64,000 bases of DNA from NCBI RefSeq assembly GCF_947259345.1, contig NZ_CAMYLS010000008.1, positions 21,378-85,377 of the forward strand, given 5' to 3'. Each line of letters starts with the position of its first letter. Positions within the stretch are counted from its first letter, which is position 1. Below the pieces are notes generated by a model, which was given only the letters and a program-made list of their open reading frames with translations, made no database searches and was not told where the DNA came from. The stretch comes from an uncultured Maricaulis sp. (GTDB lineage: Bacteria > Pseudomonadota > Alphaproteobacteria > Caulobacterales > Maricaulaceae). The translations under genes were made by a program, and so were the position numbers. Shown one piece after another: positions 57,900 through 64,000 of the stretch.

Positions 57900-58844
57900 T
57901 CAGAAGCTTGCGGCCGGCGAGGTGCCGACGCGGGCGCGGCCCGGACCATCGACAAGGGCCTCGACCGTACGGTTCGATTGCAGATTGACGAAGCGCGCAA
58001 CCTCGCCGTCGGCGGCATTTTCCATGGCCCGTGCGCGCACGGTCAGCTGGATGCCGGGAACTTCAAACATCAAGGTGACCAGATCGCCGCGCTCGACCAT
58101 GAGCGGGCGTTGCAGGTCATAGCCGCGCAATGGCTCGTTCGGGCGCAGGGACCGGCGGGTCTCCATGCCGATCATCTCGGTCGGATCGAGGATGGCATCG
58201 GGACGGACGCGGTCGGCACGATGGCTGATCCAGGCGATGTCGTCGCCAGTGATTTCCTGGCCGGCCGCGACGGGACGGGCCAGAACCGGCAGATCGATGG
58301 TCGCATAGGCGCGGCCGGTGACGCGAACCGTCTGGGCGCCATGATAGGGCGCGATTTCAGCAGCCAGCATGCCGGAGCGGCTGTCAAAGCTGAGATCATG
58401 GATCTCCGGGCCGCCGGCGCTGTTGAGCGGGGCGTGGAGGGCCATGGCCGAGTTGGACAATTGCACGTCATGGACCCGACCTTCCGAAGCGAAGAGCTCG
58501 CCTTCCAGCATGTCGGTCAGGGTCTCGGCCGAGACGACGCGGCTGGCGCGCTGGATGGACAGGCGGCGCAAACTGCCGGCATTGGCCCAGTCGAGATCAT
58601 TCTCCAGCGCGATGCGGCGGACATAATTGACGTCCAGGGTCGTTCGGCTGCCTGGTGCCGGGGCGCGGGCGACGACGATGTCGGCCTGCGTACCGGTGAT
58701 GTCGAACAGATCGCCCAGGGTGATATGGGCGCTGTTGACACGGATCGTCTCGCGCAGCACGACCGGCTCGCCGGCCAGCGCTGCAGACGTCGCCAACGGT
58801 GCCGTGGTGAGGCAGGCGAGGGCAATGAGGCTTGAGCGGATCAT
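57900..58844 (-). CDS. flgA: FlgA, P-ring assembly chaperone
   Basis: A 314-residue periplasmic protein with signal peptide (ends ALA-GEPVV). The C-terminal half has the SAF-like/FlgA core: RPVAAGQEITGDDIAWISHR (about 200-219), TRRSLRPNEPLRGYDLQRPL, and ERGDLVTLMFEVPGIQLTVR. FlgA helps FlgI polymerise into the P-ring. The N-terminal 180 residues are longer than in Escherichia coli and typical of Caulobacterales. GGGAGAGATAG precedes ATG 58844. Second-last gene of the operon. Confidence 0.93.
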   Translation of the reverse strand: MIRSSLIALACLTTAPLATSAALAGEPVVLRETIRVNSAHITLGDLFDITGTQADIVVARAPAPGSRTTLDVNYVRRIALENDLDWANAGSLRRLSIQRASRVVSAETLTDMLEGELFASEGRVHDVQLSNSAMALHAPLNSAGGPEIHDLSFDSRSGMLAAEIAPYHGAQTVRVTGRAYATIDLPVLARPVAAGQEITGDDIAWISHRADRVRPDAILDPTEMIGMETRRSLRPNEPLRGYDLQRPLMVERGDLVTLMFEVPGIQLTVRARAMENAADGEVARFVNLQSNRTVEALVDGPGRARVGTSPAASF

Positions 58845-58856
58845 CTATCTCTCCCG

Positions 58857-59642
58857 TTAGCGAAGGTTGGAGGAAGCGGCCATCATCTCATCCGAGGCGG
58901 TGATGACGCGGGCATTCATTTCATAGGCGCGTTGGGCCTGGATCAGGGCGGTGATCTCGGACACCGAATTGACATTCGAGGTCTCGACAAAGCCCTGGCG
59001 GACATCACCGAATCCGGGTGAGCCGGGCGTGCCGAGTGAAGCCGGGCCGGACGCGGCTGTTTCCAGGAACAGATTGTCGCCGATCGCCTCAAGGCCAGCC
59101 TGGTTGAAGAAGGTTGCCAGTTCGATCTGACCCACGGTCTGCATGTCGGTCTGACCGTCGATCTGAACCTGGACCTGACCCTGGACATTGATCTCGATCT
59201 GGCGTGCTCCGTTGGGAATGGCGATGCCTGGCGCGACGGTGTAGCCCTCGGAGGTGACCAGCTCGCCGTCGCCGCTTACGGCAAAATTCCCGGCGCGGGT
59301 AAAGCCGTCGGAACCATCGGGCATCTGCACCCGGAAATAGCCTTCGCCGGAAACCGCGAGGTCAAACGGATTACCGGTGTTCGACAAGGCGCCCTGTTCG
59401 GTGATGCGATAAATCGAGGCGGTCTGGACCCCCAGGCCGACCTGGACACCGGTGGGCACGATCGTACCGGCGTCTGAGCTGGCGGCGCCCATCTGCTGGA
59501 CATTCTGGTAGAGCAGGTCCTGGAATTCGGCGCGCTGGCGCTTGAACCCGGTCGTGTTCATGTTGGCCAGGTTGTTCGAGATCACTTCGACATTGAGCTG
59601 TTGAGCCTGCATGCCGGTGGCGGCGGTGGTGAGAGCACGCAT
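58857..59642 (-). CDS. flgG: FlgG, distal rod protein
   Basis: A 261-residue rod protein. The N-terminal AATGMQAQQLNVEVISNNLA (residues 7-26) with NMNTTGFKRQRAEFQDLLYQ is the family signature, and the C-terminal RQGFVETSNVNSVSEITALI and QRAYEMNARVITASDEMM form the helical pair of rod/hook proteins. AGGAGA lies 7 bases before ATG 59642; the longer frame upstream is not used. Follows flgF by 16 bases. Confidence 0.97.
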   Translation of the reverse strand: MRALTTAATGMQAQQLNVEVISNNLANMNTTGFKRQRAEFQDLLYQNVQQMGAASSDAGTIVPTGVQVGLGVQTASIYRITEQGALSNTGNPFDLAVSGEGYFRVQMPDGSDGFTRAGNFAVSGDGELVTSEGYTVAPGIAIPNGARQIEINVQGQVQVQIDGQTDMQTVGQIELATFFNQAGLEAIGDNLFLETAASGPASLGTPGSPGFGDVRQGFVETSNVNSVSEITALIQAQRAYEMNARVITASDEMMAASSNLR

Positions 59643-59658
59643 ATCCGTTCTCCTACGA

Positions 59659-60408
59659 TCAGATCCGGCCAAGGCGCTCGATGGCGCGCTTGCTCAGGTC
59701 TTCTGCTTGTTCAAGAAATTTCGAAACCGACTGGTAGCTGCGCATGACAGACATCATGTCGGTCAGTTCGAGGATCGACTGCACGTTGGATTGTTCGACG
59801 AAGCCTTGGCGCACTGTCGGATCGAGCATGGCCAGCGGTTCGTCGGCGAGGTCCTCGACCGGCGGGATCGTGTAGCGACCATTGCCCTGTTTGGACATCT
59901 CGGCGCGATTTTCGATCTCGAACACGCCGACCCGGCCGATCTGCTGACCGTTCTGCACAAGCGCGCCACCGTCCACGATTTCGATATTGCCGAGAGCGGC
60001 GTCGATCAGGATCGGGCCGCGCGTATCGGCATCGAGCACCGGCGCGCCGTCGGCGGCGACCAGCTGGCCGTTGCCATCAAGGCGGAAGCGGCCATCCCGT
60101 GTGTATTGTTCAGTGCCATTGGCCTCGACAGCGAAAAAGCCCTCCCCCTCAATGGAGAGGTCGAATTCCCGACCGGTGAAGGCGAGTTCGCCCTGGCGGA
60201 AATCACGGGCCATCCCCCACGTATTCACGAACTGGACGTCAGACGGTCCGTCCGTGTGTTGGGCGGTGGGCGCAGCGCGGTTTTCCAGCAGCAGGGATTC
60301 AACCTTGAAGCCGGCTGTATTGGCGTTGGCGATATTGTTGGCCACGACATCCATAGACCGGCGAAGGGTCATCTGGCGCGAGAGGCCGATCATCATTGCG
60401 TTGTCCAT
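59659..60408 (-). CDS. flgF: FlgF, proximal rod protein
   Basis: A 249-residue rod protein: GLSRQMTLRRSMDVVANNIA (residues 9-28) with NANTAGFKVESLLLE, EFDLSIEGEGFFAVEANG, and the C-terminal RQGFVEQSNVQSILELTDMM with MRSYQSVSKFLEQ. It is first in the flgF-flgG-flgA-flgH operon, served by the sigma-54 promoter at 60473-60489. AGGA 7-8 bases upstream supports ATG 60408. Confidence 0.96.
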   Translation of the reverse strand: MDNAMMIGLSRQMTLRRSMDVVANNIANANTAGFKVESLLLENRAAPTAQHTDGPSDVQFVNTWGMARDFRQGELAFTGREFDLSIEGEGFFAVEANGTEQYTRDGRFRLDGNGQLVAADGAPVLDADTRGPILIDAALGNIEIVDGGALVQNGQQIGRVGVFEIENRAEMSKQGNGRYTIPPVEDLADEPLAMLDPTVRQGFVEQSNVQSILELTDMMSVMRSYQSVSKFLEQAEDLSKRAIERLGRI

Positions 60409-60472
60409 CGGGCGGTTCCTTTCTGGAGCCTGGGGTCCGCCGTCGTCATTGCGCGGCAGTTGCCCGACAAGC

Positions 60473-60489
60473 TGCATGCCGCGTGCCAA
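60473..60489 (-). promoter_or_regulatory. Sigma-54 promoter of flgF operon
   Basis: Minus-strand TTGGCACGCGGCATGCA: GG at 60487-60486 and GC at 60475-60474, 10 bases apart, with TGGCACG intact and ATGC for TTGC. flgF begins about 66 bases downstream of GC. Confidence 0.82.
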
Positions 60490-60670
60490 GGTTAATTTTC
60501 ATGGAAAACAAGAAGTTGACGATGGGCGGTCAAATCGACCGGCAAGCCTTTCCGGCAAAGACCGTCACAGCACTGGGAAGAAGTTGCCGGGTCGCGGCCG
60601 ATCACTACGAAACGTTAACCGCGCTGACCGTTAATGGGGTCAAGCGATTCCCCTGAATGGGAGCCTGACG

Positions 60671-61234
60671 ATGGCTGATGAGAGTGACGACATCGAAGAC
60701 GAGACCGAAGGCGAGGAGGCGCCGAAGAAGAACCCATTGAAATTGGTTCTGTTTATCGGCCTGCCCGTCCTAATCCTGCTGCTCGCTGGCGTAGGCGGTT
60801 TCATGATGTTCGCTGGTGGTGGCGATGATGAAGAACAGCATGCGGACGCGGGTCATGGCGAGGCCGGAGACGGTCACGACGCCGCCGATACCCACGAAAC
60901 GGATGAAGTATATTATTATGATCTGCGCGAAGGTGACGGGACGGAAGAGACCATCGTCACCAATATCCGGTCCTCGACCGGGCGGCCTGTCGTGATCCAG
61001 ATGTCGGTATCCTTCGAGTCGCGTCGCGACGATCTCGGCCCGATCCTGGAGCAGCATGTCGACAGGGTGCTGGATCAATACCTGATGTTCCTGCGCGAGC
61101 TGCGCGAGGACGATATTTACGGCTCGGCGGGCCAGAACCGCCTGCGACTGGAATTGTTGCGCCGTGTGAATCTGGCCATCGAGCCGGCGCAGGTCGACGC
61201 CGTCCTGATTACGCAAATCCTCATGGTCGACTAG
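60671..61234 (+). CDS. fliL: FliL, flagellar stator-associated protein
   Basis: A 187-residue membrane protein: acidic cytoplasmic N-terminus, one helix (LVLFIGLPVLILLLAGVGGF, about residues 26-45), an acidic His/Glu-rich linker (HADAGHGEAGDGHDAADTH) and the FliL periplasmic domain (VVIQMSVSFESRRDDLGPIL; RLRLELLRRVNLAIEPAQVD). FliL surrounds the stator and supports torque. It begins the fliL-fliM operon, divergent from flgF. Confidence 0.94.
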   Translation: MADESDDIEDETEGEEAPKKNPLKLVLFIGLPVLILLLAGVGGFMMFAGGGDDEEQHADAGHGEAGDGHDAADTHETDEVYYYDLREGDGTEETIVTNIRSSTGRPVVIQMSVSFESRRDDLGPILEQHVDRVLDQYLMFLRELREDDIYGSAGQNRLRLELLRRVNLAIEPAQVDAVLITQILMVD

Positions 61235-61263
61235 GACAGCCCGGACGAACGGAAAGCACGCAC

Positions 61264-62394
61264 ATGTCTGACGATATGGACCAAGATGCACTGGCGGCCG
61301 AATGGGAGGCCATGGCCGAGGACGGAGACGACCTCGACCTGGCGTCCGAATGGGAGGCCATGGTCGGTGCCGATGATGACGAGCAGGAGCTGCCCACTGT
61401 CGGTGGCGGCGCCGAGCGCATCCTCAACCAGGACGAGATCGACAGCCTTCTGGGCTTCTCGCTCTCCGATGATGACGCGGCGGACAAGTCCGGCATTCGC
61501 GCCATCATCAATTCCGCGCTGGTCTCCTATGAGCGCTTGCCCATGCTGGAGATCGTGTTCGACCGCCTCGTGCGATTGATGACGACTTCGCTGCGCAATT
61601 TCACGTCGGACAATGTCGAGGTCTCGCTCGACAATATCTCGTCGATCCGCTTCGGCGATTATCTCAATTCCATTCCGCTGCCAGCCATCCTCGCCGTTTT
61701 CCGGGCCCAGCAGCTGGACAATTACGGCCTGCTGACCGTCGACTCCAACCTGATCTACTCGATCGTGGACGTCCTGCTTGGTGGGCGCCGCGGAACCTCG
61801 GCCATGCGGATCGAGGGGCGGCCCTACACCACGATCGAGCGCATGCTGGTGCAGCGCATGATCGAGGTTGTGCTGGGCGACGCCAAACAGGCCTTCCAGC
61901 CGCTGACCGAGGTCGATTTCGACCTCGAGCGCGTCGAGACCAATCCGCGTTTCGCGGCGATCGCCCGTCCAGCCAATGCGGCTATCCTCGTCAAGCTGCG
62001 CATCGACATGGAAGACCGCGGCGGTCGAATCGAGCTCTTGCTGCCCTATGCGACTCTGGAGCCCATCCGGAAAATGCTGCTCCAGCAGTTCATGGGGGAA
62101 AAATTCGGACGTGATAATATCTGGGAAGGCCATTTGGCGACCGAGCTCTGGTCGACCAAGATGGAGGTTCAGGCCGTGCTCGACGAACAGCGCGTTTCCC
62201 TGGGCACCGTGGCCAATCTGAAAGTGGGTGACACGCTCTATCTCGACGCGTCGCCGACCAGTGATGTTGAGCTGCGTTGCGGCCAAGTCCTCCTGACACG
62301 CGGCCGTATGGGCCGCATTGGACATAGCGTTGCCCTGCGACTGAGCGGACCGCTCTCGCCGGGTGCCAAGAAAGCGATGATGAGGTTCGCATGA
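61264..62394 (+). CDS. fliM: FliM, flagellar switch protein
   Basis: A 376-residue C-ring protein. The N-terminal tail is long and acidic, with two similar copies of WEAMAEDGDDLDLASEWEAM-type sequence, followed by LNQDEIDSLLGFS, the CheY-P-binding segment (EIDSLL), at about 57-69. The FliM core runs to about 290, and the C-terminal FliN-like domain is VQAVLDEQRVSLGTVANLKV with CGQVLLTRGRMGRIG. The long N-terminus is a distinctive feature. Overlaps the next gene by 4 bases. Confidence 0.96.
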   Translation: MSDDMDQDALAAEWEAMAEDGDDLDLASEWEAMVGADDDEQELPTVGGGAERILNQDEIDSLLGFSLSDDDAADKSGIRAIINSALVSYERLPMLEIVFDRLVRLMTTSLRNFTSDNVEVSLDNISSIRFGDYLNSIPLPAILAVFRAQQLDNYGLLTVDSNLIYSIVDVLLGGRRGTSAMRIEGRPYTTIERMLVQRMIEVVLGDAKQAFQPLTEVDFDLERVETNPRFAAIARPANAAILVKLRIDMEDRGGRIELLLPYATLEPIRKMLLQQFMGEKFGRDNIWEGHLATELWSTKMEVQAVLDEQRVSLGTVANLKVGDTLYLDASPTSDVELRCGQVLLTRGRMGRIGHSVALRLSGPLSPGAKKAMMRFA

Positions 62395-62783
62395 CACTCG
62401 CCGCCCTGATTTTCGAAGGTCTCGTTGCTGCCCTGCTGGTGGTGGCTGTCGTCATGTGCTGGCGGGTCGATCGCCGTCTCAACGCCCTCAAGAAGGGCCA
62501 GGACGGTGTTCGCGAGTCGGTCATTGCCCTCAACGAGGCGACCGACCGGGCCCGTGCCAGCCTTGGTGCACTCGAGCGCGCAACTGCGCAGTCGGCCGAA
62601 GTTCTGGAGCAACGCGTGGGCGAAGCCCGGACCCTGGCTGACGAGCTGCGTCTGGTGACCGGCAATGCCGACCGCAAGGCTGATCGCCTGGCTCAGCCCC
62701 GCGCCGCGCGCCGTCGCGCTGCTGATATTTTTCCCGATGGTGCCGGTTCGCGCATCATCAATGATCTCAAGGATGTGAGGTAG
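62391..62783 (+). CDS. DUF6468-type flagellar-associated membrane protein
   Basis: A 130-residue bitopic protein: one helix (LIFEGLVAALLVVAVVMCWR, residues 6-25), a coiled-coil-like stretch to residue 90 and a basic end with RAADIFPDGAGSRIINDLKD. This matches small proteins annotated DUF6468 that sit between fliM and motE-like genes in alphaproteobacteria. Role unknown; context suggests a flagellar motor accessory. Starts within the fliM stop region (ATGA) and is followed by motE-like after 4 bases. Confidence 0.75.
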   Translation: MTLAALIFEGLVAALLVVAVVMCWRVDRRLNALKKGQDGVRESVIALNEATDRARASLGALERATAQSAEVLEQRVGEARTLADELRLVTGNADRKADRLAQPRAARRRAADIFPDGAGSRIINDLKDVR

Positions 62784-62787
62784 CGCC

Positions 62788-63519
62788 ATGCGCGAACCCC
62801 TTCGCTTTCTGACGGTTCTCGCCGTCCTGATGGGCGGGCTGCTGGGCCTGAAAACCCTGTCGATCGCCAATGGCGCCGCCGCGTGGTGGGAGGCCCAAGG
62901 CAGTGCCATGGCTGCAGAAGCCAGCCAGGACGAGACTGGTGATGACGCCGAGGCCGACGCGCCGATCATGCCGGCCGAACACAATGAGCCGGTTGAACTC
63001 GAAACCGAGCCGTCCGCGTCGGAAGTCTCTGCGGCGTTTGCCGAGCGCATCGCCAGCGGTGTGCGCACGGCCGAGGAAGAACGCGTCATCTACCGCCTGC
63101 GCGAACGCTCAAGCGAGCTCGATGCACGCGAGCGTGAGCTGGAAACCCGCGAGGCGCTCATGCTGGCGATGGAACAGCGCGTCGATACCAAGATTGCCGA
63201 GCTCGACGAGCTGCGCACCCAGATCGAATCCCTGTCCGGCGAACTCTCCGAGCGCGAGGATGAGGACATGGCGGTCATCGTGAGCTGGTATTCCGCCATG
63301 GCCAACGACAGCGCCGGTGCGGCCGCGACCCGTCTGAGTGCACTGGATATGGACACGCAGCTGCAAATCGCTTCGCGCATGTCCCAGCGGGTTTTCGGCA
63401 CCATCCTCGCATCCATGGACCCGGGCGCCGCCGCGGCTCTGACCGAGCGCATGGCCAGCCGCTCGAATCTGCCGGAGACGGTGGCCGAGCTGGAGGCGCG
63501 GATTGCCGAAGGCGGCTAG
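62788..63519 (+). CDS. MotE-family (MgtE N-terminal-domain-like) flagellar protein
   Basis: A 243-residue protein with an N-terminal signal or anchor (LRFLTVLAVLMGGLLGLKTL), an acidic linker, a coiled coil (RLRERSSELDARERELETRE, about 107-126) and a C-terminal domain like the MgtE N-terminal repeat (AVIVSWYSAMANDSAGAAAT, then TILASMDPGAAAALTERMAS). MotE of rhizobia chaperones MotC; the location next to fliL-fliM agrees. It is periplasmic. The next gene begins 4 bases later. Confidence 0.83.
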   Translation: MREPLRFLTVLAVLMGGLLGLKTLSIANGAAAWWEAQGSAMAAEASQDETGDDAEADAPIMPAEHNEPVELETEPSASEVSAAFAERIASGVRTAEEERVIYRLRERSSELDARERELETREALMLAMEQRVDTKIAELDELRTQIESLSGELSEREDEDMAVIVSWYSAMANDSAGAAATRLSALDMDTQLQIASRMSQRVFGTILASMDPGAAAALTERMASRSNLPETVAELEARIAEGG

Positions 63520-63523
63520 ACAT

Positions 63524-64000
63524 ATGGGTCGATTGGCCGGGAGCCTCATTCCGCTGCTCCTGACGTCGACCGCGCTGGCCCAGGCGCCCGCCACGCTCAG
63601 TGTCGAGCGTGGCGATAATTCGTTGCGACTGTTGATCGATTATGATGACAGCGTCGCCGACAATCTCCCCACTGCCGATATCGATGTCGAACATACCGTC
63701 CTGATTGCTCGCCTGAGCGAAGCGATGGACGCGGATGTCTCCGGATTGGTCGGCGCGCTTGAAGGCCTGGCAGCCCGTGCCCGCCTCGACCCTGATGGAT
63801 CGACCCTGCGGATCGCGCTCAACCAGACGGTCGATGCCTATACCTCGTCGAGCTATGATCAGGTCGCGATCGATTTTGTGCCCGTCGGCGGTGATCGCCC
63901 CGCCGATATCGTGTCGCCGCGCGAAGCCCGCGAGATCGAGGCCGCACGCCTGGCGGCCGAGCAGGCGGCTCTGCCGCCGCCGCCACCGCCACCCGCCGAG
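63524..64000 (+). CDS. Exported flagellar-locus protein (3' end outside window)
   Basis: Starts ATG 63524, 4 bases after the MotE-like stop, with signal peptide (LIPLLLTSTALAQAP). The 159 codons present give a beta-rich region (VERGDNSLRLLIDYDDSVAD and TLRIALNQTVDAYTSSSYDQ) and then a run of Pro after AARLAAEQAALP. It keeps going past the window. In Caulobacterales an operon member at this place often carries tetratricopeptide repeats; none is visible yet. Function unknown. Confidence 0.7.
   Translation, partial: MGRLAGSLIPLLLTSTALAQAPATLSVERGDNSLRLLIDYDDSVADNLPTADIDVEHTVLIARLSEAMDADVSGLVGALEGLAARARLDPDGSTLRIALNQTVDAYTSSSYDQVAIDFVPVGGDRPADIVSPREAREIEAARLAAEQAALPPPPPPPAE

Noticed and set aside
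60613..60632. TTAA...TTAA before fliL as a CtrA box
   Set aside because: The two TTAA are 12 bases apart, not 7, so it does not fit the CtrA site.

Overview
The window is GC-rich chromosomal DNA of a dimorphic, flagellated alphaproteobacterium of the Caulobacter/Hyphomonas/Maricaulis group. The evidence is the Caulobacter-type flagellar gene set (flbT, flaF, flaG, flaEY, flbY, fliX, the flmG-type flagellin glycosyltransferase), sigma-54 promoters before flagellin and basal-body genes, CtrA-like boxes, and a gene pair first named from Hyphomonas neptunium (the HNE_0200 family and its beta-helix partner). I would guess a Maricaulis-like marine species. I see no prophage, insertion sequence, CRISPR array or rRNA.

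Positions 1-23,000 hold ordinary accessory and housekeeping genes. First comes a glycosyltransferase, methyltransferase and prenyltransferase/squalene-oxidase-like trio on the minus strand. An MFS transporter leads into a complete Mla-type lipid importer operon (permease with N-terminal STAS domain, ATPase, MCE protein, auxiliary lipoprotein). A large coiled-coil membrane protein (TipN-like?), a DUF418 protein, a maleylacetoacetate-isomerase/FAH pair with a divergent MarR regulator, and a YfiR-like/TonB-receptor/chemoreceptor run follow. Then come a lipoprotein hydrolase, tRNA-Lys(CTT) and a beta-propeller lipoprotein.

Positions 23,000-37,200 hold an Hpt protein, chorismate mutase, GST, a CoxE-like VWA protein and its likely MoxR partner 9 kb away. 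Between those two sits what I regard as the most interesting accessory system: TonB receptor, TetR regulator, diheme cytochrome-like lipoprotein, beta-helix lipoprotein and a DUF1579-like protein. The two divergent intergenic regions of this block carry nearly identical 19-bp palindromes. A cupin gene, an inverted pair of REP-like sequences and a frameshifted GIY-YIG nuclease gene close the region.

Positions 37,200-64,000 are flagellar. A minus-strand operon encodes a nonulosonate synthase, an SpsF-like cytidylyltransferase, an ATP-grasp protein, a sulfotransferase, PseG and the FlmG glycosyltransferase. Next are flbT-flaF, three flagellin genes with sigma-54 promoters and flaG, then pseC and pseB. 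Together these should make a pseudaminate-type sugar and attach it to flagellin; the ATP-grasp and sulfotransferase genes suggest extra decoration. FlaEY (with a beta-propeller-like centre), flbY-flgJ-flgI, divergent fliX, a dksA-like gene, flgF-flgG-flgA-flgH and fliL-fliM-DUF6468-motE-like complete the segment. Gene packing is tight: four convergent pairs overlap by exactly 4 bases through their stop codons.
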